Of a stretch of DNA of 64,000 nt, positions 45,796 to 54,395 are shown piece after piece. Source of the stretch: Streptomyces luomodiensis (GTDB lineage Bacteria; Actinomycetota; Actinomycetes; Streptomycetales; Streptomycetaceae); NCBI RefSeq assembly GCF_031679605.1, contig NZ_CP117522.1, positions 1,612,001 through 1,676,000 of the forward strand, given 5' to 3'. The translations under genes were made by a program, and so were the position numbers. Under the pieces are notes generated by a model. The model was not told the DNA's origin, made no database searches, and worked only from the letters and a program-made list of their open reading frames with translations. Positions within the stretch are counted from its first letter, which is position 1. Every line of letters begins with the position of its first letter.

Positions 45796-46769
45796 TCTCC
45801 CCCCTGCCCTGGCGGAAGCCGGCTCGCGCCGCCCCCGTGGAGGCCGGCCGCGTGCGGCCCCGCCCCCGTCGCATCCCCGCTGCCCAGTATGGCCGCGTTT
45901 CGGCGGAGCTTGTAGGGCGAGGGGCGGCTGCCCGGACCGAGTCGCTCGACCGCCCGCAGAATGTGCTTGGGCGGCAGCTGCCAGCGGGCCCTGGGCGGGA
46001 TGCAGCGCAGCGCCCTGCCCATCGCCCGCAGCCGTCGGGTGACCACCTGGGGCGGGGGCGCGGGGCGCCCGTACAGCTCGTGGGCGTACGAGGGCAGGGA
46101 CCCGTAGGCGAGCGCGGCGAAGCGCCCCCAGATCACCTCGCGCGCCGGGACGAGCAGGGCGTGGACCGGAGGCCGCCGCAGAAAGGTGTCCACCTCGTGG
46201 GCCTCGGGGGTGCCGGCGAGTTCGGGGCGCACCTTCTCGAAGTACGCGGCGAGCGCCGCCGTATCGGCCGGTACGTCGGCCGGGGCGAGCCCGACCAGCC
46301 GGGCGGACACCACGTTCTCGGCGACATAGGCGTCCGCCTGGGCGTCGGTGAGCGGGTAACCGGAGCGCCGCATCACCTGGAGGTACGAGTCGATCTCGGC
46401 GCAGTGCACCCACAGCAGCAGCTCGGGCTCGTCGACCCGGTGCCGGGCGCCGGTGACGGGGTCGGTCAGGGAGAGCCTGCGGTGGATGCCGCGGACCTTG
46501 GCGCCGGCCCGCTCGGCCGCCTCGGTGGTGCCGTAGGTGATGGTGGCGACGAACCGCGCGGTGCGCAGCAGCCGGCCCCAGGCGTCCTGGCGGAAGTCGG
46601 AGTTCTGGAGGACACCGCGCACCGCGAGCGGATGCAGGGCCTGGAGGTACAGGGCGCGCACCCCCGCGATCCACATCACCGGGTCGCCGTGCATCTGCCA
46701 GGTGACCGAACGGGGGCCGTAGAGCCCCGGGTCGGCATCGGTTCCGCCCTGCCGTATGGCCGCCGCCAT
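45777..46769 (-). CDS. MpaB-family oxygenase (DUF2236)
   Basis: 330-residue member of the MpaB/latex-clearing-protein-like DUF2236 family. The family His pattern is visible as LQALHPLAVRGVLQNSDF and later LLWVHCAEIDSYLQ, likely haem-associated residues. The reaction is unknown; relatives are haem oxygenases. I chose ATG 46769 because GGAGG lies 8 nt upstream; GTGs at 46778 and 46775 are alternatives. Overlaps the kinase start by 19 bp, so the two are probably one unit. A second, truncated relative lies at 60226-60828. Confidence 0.85.
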   Translation of the reverse strand: MAAAIRQGGTDADPGLYGPRSVTWQMHGDPVMWIAGVRALYLQALHPLAVRGVLQNSDFRQDAWGRLLRTARFVATITYGTTEAAERAGAKVRGIHRRLSLTDPVTGARHRVDEPELLLWVHCAEIDSYLQVMRRSGYPLTDAQADAYVAENVVSARLVGLAPADVPADTAALAAYFEKVRPELAGTPEAHEVDTFLRRPPVHALLVPAREVIWGRFAALAYGSLPSYAHELYGRPAPPPQVVTRRLRAMGRALRCIPPRARWQLPPKHILRAVERLGPGSRPSPYKLRRNAAILGSGDATGAGPHAAGLHGGGASRLPPGQGGEWRTPG

Positions 46770-46883
46770 CGCCACCACCTCCCGACGGCCAGCCTAGGCC
46801 CTGTCCGGCACAGGGCGCCGTCCGCCGGAGGCGGTGGCCGCGGCGTCTGGCGCGGGGGCACCTGAGCGCGGGGGCACGGCGGC

Positions 46884-48062
46884 TCAGCGGCGCACCCGGG
46901 GCATCTTCAGGCCGATCCAGGAGATGATCTCCCGCTGGATCTCGTTGTTGCCGCCGCCGAAGGTGAAGACGACGCTGCTGCGGTAGCCGCGCTCCAGCTC
47001 ACCGTGGAGGACCGCGCCCGCCGAGCCCTCCTTGAGCGGGCCGGCGGCGCCGACGACCTCCATCAGCCAGGCGTAGGCGTCGCGGCGCGCCTCGGAGCCG
47101 TACACCTTGACGGCGGAGGCGTCCTGCGGGGTCAGGGCGTCGCGCTGGAGGGCGTCCACCATCTGCCAGTTGAGCAGCTTCATGGCGTCCAGCCGGGCGT
47201 GGGTGCGGGCCAGCCGGGCGCGCACCCAGGCCAGGTCGATCACCCGGCGGCCGTCGGGGAGCTTCGTGTCGGCGGCCCACTGGCGGACGCCGCGCAGGGC
47301 CCGGATGGCCATGGTGCCGTGGGCGGCGAGGGTCACCCGCTCGTAGTTGAGCTGGGTGGTGATCATGCGCCAGCCCTCGTTCTCGGCGCCGACGCGGCGG
47401 GTGACCGGGACGCGGATGTTCTCGTAGTAGCTGGCGGTGGTGTCGTGGGAGGCGAGGGTGGTGATGGGGGTGGCGGAGTAGCCGGGGTCGTCGGTCGGGA
47501 CCAGCAGGATGCTGATGCCCTTGTGGGGTGTGGCGTCGGGGTCGGTGCGGACCGCGAGCCAGACCCAGTCGGCGGTGTCGCCGTTGGTGGTCCAGGTCTT
47601 CTGGCCGTTGACGAGGTAACTGTCGCCGTCCCGTACGGCGCGGGTCCGCAAGGAGGCGAGGTCCGTGCCGGCGTCGGGTTCGCTGTAGCCGATGGCGAAG
47701 TCGATCTCGCCGGAGAGGATCCGGGGCAGGAAGTACGCCTTCTGCTCCTCGGTGCCGAACCGCATGATCGTGGGCCCGACCGTGTTGAGCGCCATCAGCG
47801 GCAGCGGCACCCCGGCCTGGGCCGCCTCGTCGAAGAAGATGAACTGCTCGACCGGGCCGAGCCCGCGTCCGCCGTACTCCCGCGGCCAGCCCACCCCCAG
47901 CCAGCCGTCGGTGCCGAGGCGGCGGATGGTCTCGCGGTAGAACCGCTTCTGCCCGGTGGAGTCGGCGAAGCGGGCGTAGGCGTCGTCGGGGACCAGTTCG
48001 GCGAAGTACCCGCGCAGCTCATCGCGCAACCGCCGCTGATCAGGGGTGTATTCGAGGTCCAC
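46884..48062 (-). CDS. acyl-CoA dehydrogenase, FadE26/ChsE-like
   Basis: 392-residue flavin dehydrogenase. GTG 48062 with AGGAGGGG upstream. Blocks such as DGWLGVGWPREYGGRGLGP, FAIGYSEPDAGTDLASLRT, NGQKTWTTNGDTADWVWLAV and FTFGGGNNEIQREIISW closely resemble mycobacterial FadE26 (ChsE4), a subunit of an alpha2-beta2 steroid side-chain dehydrogenase. The usual Glu before GTNEIQ is Gly here, so the base may be elsewhere or in a partner subunit; no partner is adjacent. A KstR-like site lies about 70 bp upstream, which supports a sterol role. Confidence 0.88.
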   Translation of the reverse strand: MDLEYTPDQRRLRDELRGYFAELVPDDAYARFADSTGQKRFYRETIRRLGTDGWLGVGWPREYGGRGLGPVEQFIFFDEAAQAGVPLPLMALNTVGPTIMRFGTEEQKAYFLPRILSGEIDFAIGYSEPDAGTDLASLRTRAVRDGDSYLVNGQKTWTTNGDTADWVWLAVRTDPDATPHKGISILLVPTDDPGYSATPITTLASHDTTASYYENIRVPVTRRVGAENEGWRMITTQLNYERVTLAAHGTMAIRALRGVRQWAADTKLPDGRRVIDLAWVRARLARTHARLDAMKLLNWQMVDALQRDALTPQDASAVKVYGSEARRDAYAWLMEVVGAAGPLKEGSAGAVLHGELERGYRSSVVFTFGGGNNEIQREIISWIGLKMPRVRR

Positions 48063-48130
48063 GGCCCCTCCTGGAGTCTCGCGTGCGCCATGACGGCGGT
48101 CTGGGAGCGTCCTGGGATCGAGGGGCACGG

Positions 48131-48144
48131 TAGAACGTGTTCCA
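48131..48144. promoter_or_regulatory. KstR-like operator upstream of the FadE26-like gene
   Basis: TAGAACGTGTTCCA fits the KstR consensus TnnAACnnGTTnnA at every fixed position. It lies 69 bp before the GTG start of the dehydrogenase. KstR is the TetR-family repressor of cholesterol catabolism in actinobacteria; no kstR gene is in this window. Confidence 0.6.
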
Positions 48145-48198
48145 GCAATACGGAAGGGCCGTGGACCGGACCGGCGGGCCCGGTCCACGACGCCGCCC

Positions 48199-50379
48199 TC
48201 AGCCCTCCGCCCGGGGCGGGGCGTCGTCGGTGCCGCGCCGCACGACCTGCACCGGCCGGCCCGGACGCCAGGTGCGCAGCACCATCTCCCCGCCCTCCGA
48301 GGCGGTGTGCACCACCTCGGTCACCTCGGCGCGGAAGAGGTGGAAGGGCTCGGGCGGCCGGACCTGCGCGGCGAACCGGGCCACCGTCTCGGGGTCGGTC
48401 ACCTCGACCGCCCGGCCGCTCACCCGCACATCGCCCTCGGCGAGCCCCTCGCCCGGACCGGGGTTGGCCTGCACCGAGAACCGCGGATCGCGGCGCAGGT
48501 CCAGCGCCTTGCGCGAGTCGGGCATCATGCCCAGCCACAACTCGCCGGAGAGGAAGGTCACTTCGAGCGGTGTGACCCGCGGGGAGCCGTCCTGGCGCAG
48601 GGTGGCCAGCACATGGTGGCGGTAGCGCCGGAAGCGGTCCTGGGCGTAGCCGGCGAAGGCGGGTTCGGCCGCCTGGAATCCGGCCCAGCTGGTGGTCGGG
48701 TAGGTCATCGTCATGGCGCCCATGCTCGCGGCCTTTCCGGACGTCTCCTGTCGGGATTTCTCGGCCTCACGGGATTTCTGGGCCTCGCGGGCCTTCTCGG
48801 CCTGCCGGGATTTCTCGGCCTCGCGGGCCTTCTCCGCCTCCCACTCCCGCGCCTGGTCCGGTGGCCGGTAGGCGTTCCACCCGGTGCCGGCCAGCGGATA
48901 GGACACCCAGGTGCGGGCGTAGGCCGGGGGCCGGTCCCGGCCGCGCCGGAGCAGCAGCGCGGTGGGTTCGCGGGAGGCCCGCCGCAGTAGCGCGGGCAGG
49001 GTGGTGGACCGGTTGTTGCCGCTGGTCTGGGCGGAGGAGCAGCCCGCGTGGTAGGCGACGGGCAGGGCGCGGTCGCCGGTCACCAGACAGGGCGGTCGCA
49101 GCCCCAGCCGCTGGAGCCCCTGTGCGGCGGTGCGGTACCGCCCGGTGGTGCGGTCCGACTGGGCCGCGGTATGGCCGAGGACGACGAGCTGGCTCGCGAG
49201 GTGGAGCGTGATGACGACGCCGAGGGCGGCCGCCAGGTGCCGCGGTGAGCGTGCGGTCCGCACCGCGCGGGGGATCAGCCCGGCGATCGGCAGCGCCAGC
49301 AGCGCGTAGGCGGGCATCAGGAAGCGCGGTGCGGAGTAGCCGATGAGCAGCAGATACGGCAGGGCGAGGGCGGCCGCGCAGACGACCGGCAGCACGGTCA
49401 GCGGTACGGCGGGAAGCCGGGTGCCGGGGCGCCCGAGACCCACCCGCACCCGGCGCAGCGCGTGGCGGTCGCGCAGGGCGGCGCTGACGGCGAGGAGGGT
49501 CAGCACCGGCAGCGCCAGCCACCACACGGTCAGCTCCGGGTGGCGCAGCGGCACCTCGCAGGGGCGGCACAGCTGCGGTCCGTTGAGGCTGCGCAGCGCG
49601 GCCCCCACGCCGAAGTGCAGGCCCATACCGCCCTCGACGTCGCTGGAGACGCCCAGCCGCTCCCCGATGCCGCCGAACCGGTCGTACGCCTCGCCGATCC
49701 ACTGGGCGGCGCCGAGCAGCGATCCGCCGATCAGCGCGGGCAGCGCGGGCCGCCACAGGCGCGTCCCGATCGCGCCGATCAGCAGCGGCAGCGCGAGCCA
49801 TCCCCCGTCGGGGGTGCGCACCAGGGTGACGCCCGCGAGGACGGCGGCCAGCCACCAGCGGGCGCCCGGTTCACCGGGGACGCGGAGGAACCAGCCGACG
49901 GCGGCGACGGCGCCGATCGCCACCCACAGGTTGGGCATCACCGCGGGCCCGCTGATCTGGGTGATCCACAGTCCGGAGAAGAGCAGCGCGGCCAGGGCGA
50001 CCTGAGCCGGGGGCAGCAGCCGGGTCCAGACCCGGAAGGCGCCGTAGAGCGCGCCCGCGGACGCCAGCACGAGCAGGACGCGCAGCGCCCAGACCGAGTC
50101 GGTGGCGGCCACCACGGGTGCGACCAGGAGACTGATGCCGCGCGAGCGGGGTGCGCTGAAGTACGCGGACGGGGTACGCGGATCGACCTGGGAGACGTAC
50201 ACGGACTCGTCCCAGCCCAGCGCGTGCCCGGTGTGCGGGATCACCACGGCGAACTGGACCACGGCGTAACCGACGGCGACCAGCCCGAGCCAGGGGGCCG
50301 GGCGGCGGTACCGCCGCGGCTGACGGGGCTGAGAGCGCGGGGGCAGGACGGCGGCCGCCGGTGCGGCAGTATTCTCCAT
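48199..50379 (-). CDS. membrane glycosyltransferase fused to a PPOX/FMN-binding-like domain
   Basis: 726-residue ORF made of two unrelated parts. Residues about 1-510 are a polytopic membrane glycosyltransferase of the PMT/GT39-GT83 kind: LGWDESVYVSQVDPRTPSAY holds the acidic loop typical after helix 1, followed by about ten hydrophobic helices. Residues 515-544 are five copies of a charged hexapeptide (AEKxRx). From Met553 (MGAMTMTYPTTSW) it is a pyridoxamine-5-phosphate-oxidase-like split-barrel protein with RHHVLATLRQDGSPRVTPLE. A separate start at 48723 has GGAAAGG 8 nt upstream, so the second domain may also be translated alone. Normally these are separate genes. Confidence 0.85.
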   Translation of the reverse strand: MENTAAPAAAVLPPRSQPRQPRRYRRPAPWLGLVAVGYAVVQFAVVIPHTGHALGWDESVYVSQVDPRTPSAYFSAPRSRGISLLVAPVVAATDSVWALRVLLVLASAGALYGAFRVWTRLLPPAQVALAALLFSGLWITQISGPAVMPNLWVAIGAVAAVGWFLRVPGEPGARWWLAAVLAGVTLVRTPDGGWLALPLLIGAIGTRLWRPALPALIGGSLLGAAQWIGEAYDRFGGIGERLGVSSDVEGGMGLHFGVGAALRSLNGPQLCRPCEVPLRHPELTVWWLALPVLTLLAVSAALRDRHALRRVRVGLGRPGTRLPAVPLTVLPVVCAAALALPYLLLIGYSAPRFLMPAYALLALPIAGLIPRAVRTARSPRHLAAALGVVITLHLASQLVVLGHTAAQSDRTTGRYRTAAQGLQRLGLRPPCLVTGDRALPVAYHAGCSSAQTSGNNRSTTLPALLRRASREPTALLLRRGRDRPPAYARTWVSYPLAGTGWNAYRPPDQAREWEAEKAREAEKSRQAEKAREAQKSREAEKSRQETSGKAASMGAMTMTYPTTSWAGFQAAEPAFAGYAQDRFRRYRHHVLATLRQDGSPRVTPLEVTFLSGELWLGMMPDSRKALDLRRDPRFSVQANPGPGEGLAEGDVRVSGRAVEVTDPETVARFAAQVRPPEPFHLFRAEVTEVVHTASEGGEMVLRTWRPGRPVQVVRRGTDDAPPRAEG
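48748..48837. repeat. 18-bp repeat encoding a charged hexapeptide linker
   Basis: Five degenerate 18-bp units encoding A-E/Q-K-A/S-R-E/Q. They join the membrane glycosyltransferase and the PPOX-like part in one frame and predict a long charged helix. Confidence 0.8.
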
Positions 50380-50521
50380 GCGCGCACCATATGATGTCTA
50401 TGTACCTTTTTCGTCCTATTGGGCCATTCGGCCCAGCGTCCCAGGGGTGCATGGCCGCGACGGATCCGTACGCTGTTGCAGCGGTGCACAGCCCCCCACC
50501 CGGCGGAGGACGGACACACCC

Positions 50522-51514
50522 ATGAAGATGCTCATCAACGTCCCCGAGACCGTGGTCGCCGACGCGCTGCGCGGACTGGCCGCCTCGCACCCCGAACTGA
50601 TCGTCGACGTGGAGAACCGGGTGATCGTCCGGCGGGACGCGCCCGTCGAGGGCAAGGTGGCACTGGTCTCCGGCGGCGGATCGGGGCACGAGCCGCTGCA
50701 CGGCGGTTTCGTGGGGCCCGGCATGCTGGACGCCGCCTGCCCCGGCGAGGTGTTCACCTCCCCGGTGCCGGACCAGATGGTGCGCGCCGCGGCGGCGGTG
50801 GACAGCGGCCAGGGCGTGCTGTTCGTCGTCAAGAGCTACACGGGCGACGTGCTCAACTTCGACATGGCCGCCGAGCTCGCCGAGGACGAGGGCATCCAGG
50901 TCGCCAAGGTCCTGGTCAACGACGATGTGGCGGTCGACGACGGCCTCTCCACGGCGGGCCGGCGCGGCACCGGGGCCACCGTGTTCGTGGAGAAGCTCGC
51001 GGGCGCGGCGGCCGAGGAGGGCGCGCCGCTGGAGCGGGTGGAGTCCATCGCCCGGCGGGTGAACGAGCTCTCGCGGAGCTTCGGGGTCGCGCTCAGCGCC
51101 TGCTCGACCCCGGCCAAGGGCGGCCCCACCTTCGACCTGCCCGCGGGCGAGCTGGAGTTGGGGGTGGGCATCCACGGCGAGCCGGGGCGTGAACGGCGGG
51201 CGATGATGACCTCCCGTGAGATCGCCGACTACGCGGTGGAGACGGTGGTGGCCGACCTGCGCCCGGACAATCCGGTGCTGCTGCTGGTGGGCGGCATGGG
51301 CGCGACCCCGCAGCTGGAGCTGTACGGCTTCGCCGCCGAGGTGCACCGGGCGCTCGGCGAGCGCCGGGTGGCGGTGGCGCGTACGCTCGTCGGCAACTAC
51401 GTCACATCACTCGACATGGCGGGCGCCTCGATCTCCCTGTGCCAGGTCGACGAGGACCTCCTGCGGCTGTGGGACGCGCCCGTGCGGACCGCCGGGCTGC
51501 GCTGGGGCGCCTGA
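50522..51514 (+). CDS. dhaK: dihydroxyacetone kinase subunit DhaK
   Basis: 330-residue PTS-type dihydroxyacetone kinase substrate-binding subunit. GGGSGHEPLHGGFVGPGML is the conserved N-terminal motif, and catalytic His218 lies in LGVGIHGEPG; it forms a hemiaminal with dihydroxyacetone. First gene of dhaKLM, which phosphorylates dihydroxyacetone using phosphate from PEP through HPr and DhaM. Start ATG 50522; the dhaL gene follows after about 57 bp. Confidence 0.97.
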   Translation: MKMLINVPETVVADALRGLAASHPELIVDVENRVIVRRDAPVEGKVALVSGGGSGHEPLHGGFVGPGMLDAACPGEVFTSPVPDQMVRAAAAVDSGQGVLFVVKSYTGDVLNFDMAAELAEDEGIQVAKVLVNDDVAVDDGLSTAGRRGTGATVFVEKLAGAAAEEGAPLERVESIARRVNELSRSFGVALSACSTPAKGGPTFDLPAGELELGVGIHGEPGRERRAMMTSREIADYAVETVVADLRPDNPVLLLVGGMGATPQLELYGFAAEVHRALGERRVAVARTLVGNYVTSLDMAGASISLCQVDEDLLRLWDAPVRTAGLRWGA

Positions 51515-51571
51515 GGCCGGCCGGTTCCGATACGAACGCTGTCGCCGTTGGCTACGACCGAGGAGGCGCCT

Positions 51572-52207
51572 GTGTCCAGCAGTGAACCCGCCGTCGACGA
51601 CGTGCTCGACACCCCTTTCTTCCTCCGCTGGCTCACCGCCGCGGCCGCGTCCGTGAGCCGTGAGGCGGCCCGTCTCACCGACCTGGACGCCGCGATCGGC
51701 GACGCCGACCACGGCACCAACATGCAGCGCGGCTTCGCCGCCGTGACCGAGGCGCTGGAGAAGGAGCCGCCGGGCTCGCCCGGGGCCGCGCTGATCCTGG
51801 CCGGGCGCCAGCTGATCTCCAAGGTGGGCGGCGCCTCCGGACCGCTGTACGGGACACTGCTGCGGCGCGCCGGCAAGGCGCTCGGCGACGCCGAGCGGAT
51901 CACCCCGCAGCAGCTGGCGGACGCGCTGCGGGCCGGCGCGGACGCGGTGGCCCAGCTGGGCGGCGCCGCGGCCGGCGACAAGACGATGCTGGACGCGCTG
52001 TTCCCCGCCGTCGAGGCGCTGGGCGCGGGCGCCGGGTCGTTCGCGGCCGCGGGCGAGGCCGCCGAGAAGGGGGCGCTGGCCACCGTGCCGATGACGGCCC
52101 GCAAGGGCAGGGCCAGCTATCTGGGTGAGCGCAGCGCCGGCCACCAGGACCCGGGCGCCACCTCCTCTGCGCTGATCATCGCGGCGTTGGCGGAGGCGGC
52201 CCGATGA
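51572..52207 (+). CDS. dhaL: dihydroxyacetone kinase subunit DhaL
   Basis: 211-residue ADP-binding subunit with Mg-binding Asp residues in LDAAIGDADHGTNMQRGF and the GGASGPLYGTLLR and GDKTMLDAL motifs. It receives phosphate from DhaM and passes it to the substrate on DhaK. GTG 51572 is preferred: GAGGAGG lies 5 nt upstream; a TTG at 51548 would add 8 residues without a good ribosome-binding site. The stop overlaps the dhaM start (ATGA). Confidence 0.95.
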   Translation: MSSSEPAVDDVLDTPFFLRWLTAAAASVSREAARLTDLDAAIGDADHGTNMQRGFAAVTEALEKEPPGSPGAALILAGRQLISKVGGASGPLYGTLLRRAGKALGDAERITPQQLADALRAGADAVAQLGGAAAGDKTMLDALFPAVEALGAGAGSFAAAGEAAEKGALATVPMTARKGRASYLGERSAGHQDPGATSSALIIAALAEAAR

Positions 52208-52620
52208 CCGACGAGGGTGAGAAGGAGCTGGTCGGGATAGTCCTGGTGTCGCACAGCGCGGCGGTGGCGGACTCGGTGGCCGAGCTGGCGAAGGAGCTGT
52301 CCGGCGGTGGCGCGGCGCCGGTCCGCGCCGCGGGCGGCACCCCGGACGGCGGATTCGGCACCAGTCCGGAGCTGATAGCCGAGGCGGCCCAGGCGGTCGA
52401 CCGGGGTGCCGGGGTGGCGGTGCTGGTGGACCTGGGCAGCGCGGTGCTGGCCGTCAAGGCGCTGCTGGCCGAGGGCGACGAACTGCCGGAGGGCACCCGA
52501 TTGGTGGACGCGCCGCTGGTGGAAGGCGCGGTGGCGGCGGTCGTCACCGCCTCCACCGGGGCCGATGTGGACGCGGTGCTCCAGGCGGCCACGGAGGCCT
52601 ATGACTACCGCAAGGCCTGA
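52204..52620 (+). CDS. dhaM: PTS-dependent dihydroxyacetone kinase phosphotransferase DhaM
   Basis: 138-residue EIIA-man-like domain. The phosphorylated His17 is in GIVLVSHSAAVADSV, and VLVDLGSAVLAVKALL follows. It takes phosphate from HPr and hands it to the ADP on DhaL. It is the short form, without the HPr and EI domains seen in some DhaM proteins. Coupled to dhaL by ATGA and followed by a strong terminator. Confidence 0.95.
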   Translation: MTDEGEKELVGIVLVSHSAAVADSVAELAKELSGGGAAPVRAAGGTPDGGFGTSPELIAEAAQAVDRGAGVAVLVDLGSAVLAVKALLAEGDELPEGTRLVDAPLVEGAVAAVVTASTGADVDAVLQAATEAYDYRKA

Positions 52621-52657
52621 ACGGTCCGGGCCACACGCCGGACGTCCAGCGCCCTAT

Positions 52658-52695
52658 TGAACGGGGCCCCGCCGGTGAAGGCGGGGCCCCGTTCA
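52658..52695 (+). terminator. strong terminator after dhaKLM
   Basis: 16-bp perfect stem TGAACGGGGCCCCGCC/GGCGGGGCCCCGTTCA with a GGTGAA loop, 37 bp after the dhaM stop, followed by GTTGCCCGTTCCC. Confidence 0.85.
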
Positions 52696-53315
52696 GTTGC
52701 CCGTTCCCTCTTGCCCCGTTCAGCTTTCAACGAACTCTCCGCACCCCTATTGCACACCCGCTTATTTCCCTGATACTTCGCACGTACGGGGCGAGTTGCC
52801 CGGTTTCGGCCCGCACCGGACGCGGCGGCTGCTTCCCCGCCCGCGCGACCCACAAGTGATAGGCGGGATAGCAGAACGGGCTTCCGAATCCGTCGATCTT
52901 GCGTCTAGACTGCACACGTCCATTGGGGGGACCGGCGGCACTCAGGGGGAATACATGGGCGTCATTGAGTGTACCCGCGCACACCTGGCAGCCATCGAAC
53001 CGATGATGCCCACGCGGATGCCGCGCCGACCAGGGTCCCCTTGCGGCCCGGTCTGTAATCACGTGCGGAAATGACCGCCCGCGTCACCCGGATGGCTCCC
53101 TGAGCGCCTGAGCTTCACACCCTTCGCAGCGCGTTCGACATTTCGACCAGGCACCGCAGTCGCGTCATGCGACTGCCTTCATGGTGTCGTGCACAGCGCC
53201 ATACACCGCATGGGCGGCAGTCCGTCCATTCCACCCGAGCCAAGGGTTTCCGCGTGCCTGTTTTCGTCTCCTTGATCAACGGATTTCGACATCTCGACGT
53301 GGAGGAGTCACTCGT
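52696..53315. other. long leader region upstream of cotB1
   Basis: About 620 bp without an annotated-size gene. It holds a plausible promoter (-35 TTCCGA at 52882-52887, -10 TAGACT at 52906-52911, 18-bp spacer) and two small ORFs with ribosome-binding sites, listed separately. The first 190 bp show nothing I recognise. Confidence 0.5.
52955..53074 (+). CDS. possible 39-residue leader peptide upstream of the cyclooctatin genes
   Basis: ATG 52955 with AGGGGG 5 nt upstream, TGA at 53072. Begins MGVIECTRAHLAAIEP and ends with CGPVCNHVRK. It starts about 44 bp after a candidate -10 box. No homology recognised; it could be a small regulatory or leader peptide. Confidence 0.35.
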   Translation: MGVIECTRAHLAAIEPMMPTRMPRRPGSPCGPVCNHVRK

Positions 53316-53319
53316 ATGA
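53251..53319 (+). CDS. possible 22-residue ORF coupled to cotB1
   Basis: GTG 53251 with AAGGG 7 nt upstream; the TGA overlaps the cotB1 ATG (ATGA). Encodes VPVFVSLINGFRHLDVEESL and a final Val. Its position suggests translational coupling of cotB1 rather than a functional peptide. Confidence 0.3.
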   Translation, partial: RVPVFVSLINGFRHLDVEESLV

Positions 53320-54395
53320 CCGCACCCACGCTCATCCCCGGCCGCTTGGACGCCGATGCCGTCCGGGAGTCGGTGGACGTCGTACTCGAAGACTTTCTGA
53401 CGGCCAAGGCCCGTACCACTCCGCAACACCATCTGCCGTATCTCTCCGGACTGCTCAAGGATTTCCTGTCCGGCGGAAAGCGCATACGGCCCCTGTTGTG
53501 TATCACCGGCTGGCAGGCCGTCGGCGGCGGCGGGGACGGCGAGGCGGTGATCCGGGTGGCCGCCTGTCTGGAGATGTTCCACGCCTTCGCGCTGATCCAC
53601 GACGACGTCATGGACGACAGCGACACCCGCCGCGGCCGGCCGACCATCCACCGCACCCTGGCCGCGCTGTGCGCCGCCGGCCGCAGCCCCGACCAGATCG
53701 AGCGGTTCGGGGTCAGCGGGGCGGTGCTGCTCGGCGACCTCGCCCTCGCCTGGTCGGACGAGCTCCTGCACTCGGCCGGTCTCACCCCCGCCCAGTTCGA
53801 CGCCGTGCTCCCGCTGCTGTCGGAAATGCGCACCGAGGTGATGCTGGGCCAGTACCTCGACCTGGCGGCCACCGGCGAGCTGACCGACGATGTCGAGGCC
53901 ACCCTCACCGTCAACCGGTACAAGACCGCCAAGTACACCATCGAGCGTCCGCTGCACCTCGGAGCCGCCATCGCGGGCGCCGGCCCCGCGGCCATGGAGG
54001 CGTTCACCGCCTACGCCCTGCCGCTGGGCGAGGCGTTCCAGCTCCGGGACGATCTGCTGGGCGTGTACGGCGATCCGGAGTCGACCGGCAAGTCCCAGCT
54101 GGACGATCTGCGGGCCGGGAAGAACACCACCTTGACCGCGCTGGCCCTGCGCGGCTCCGACCGCGCCCAGGCGGCGCGGCTGCGCAGCCTCATCGGCAAT
54201 CCGCTGCTGGACGAGAAGGGCGCCGCGACCATCCAGGAGATCTTCGCCGCCACCACCGCCCGGGAGGCCGTCGAGCAGATGATCGACGACCGCCGGACGC
54301 AGGCCCTGCGGGCCCTCGACGACGCCCCCTTCACCGCGGACGCGGTCAACGCGCTGACCCGGATCGCCCGCATGGCCACTGTGAGGAACTCATGA
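53316..54395 (+). CDS. cotB1: geranylgeranyl diphosphate synthase CotB1
   Basis: 359-residue trans-prenyltransferase. First Asp-rich motif IHDDVMDDSDTRRGRP and second LRDDLLGVYGD are both intact. It condenses isopentenyl and allylic diphosphates to GGPP, the substrate of CotB2. The length, neighbours and the CotB2 match identify it as the GGPP synthase of the cyclooctatin cluster. ATG 53316 has GGAGGA about 9 nt upstream; its stop overlaps cotB2 (ATGA), coupling precursor supply to cyclisation. Confidence 0.93.
   Translation: MTAPTLIPGRLDADAVRESVDVVLEDFLTAKARTTPQHHLPYLSGLLKDFLSGGKRIRPLLCITGWQAVGGGGDGEAVIRVAACLEMFHAFALIHDDVMDDSDTRRGRPTIHRTLAALCAAGRSPDQIERFGVSGAVLLGDLALAWSDELLHSAGLTPAQFDAVLPLLSEMRTEVMLGQYLDLAATGELTDDVEATLTVNRYKTAKYTIERPLHLGAAIAGAGPAAMEAFTAYALPLGEAFQLRDDLLGVYGDPESTGKSQLDDLRAGKNTTLTALALRGSDRAQAARLRSLIGNPLLDEKGAATIQEIFAATTAREAVEQMIDDRRTQALRALDDAPFTADAVNALTRIARMATVRNS

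Noticed and set aside
53181..53315. N-terminal extension of cotB1 from 53181
   Set aside because: The extension is not like prenyltransferases and includes the ribosome-binding site of ATG 53316.
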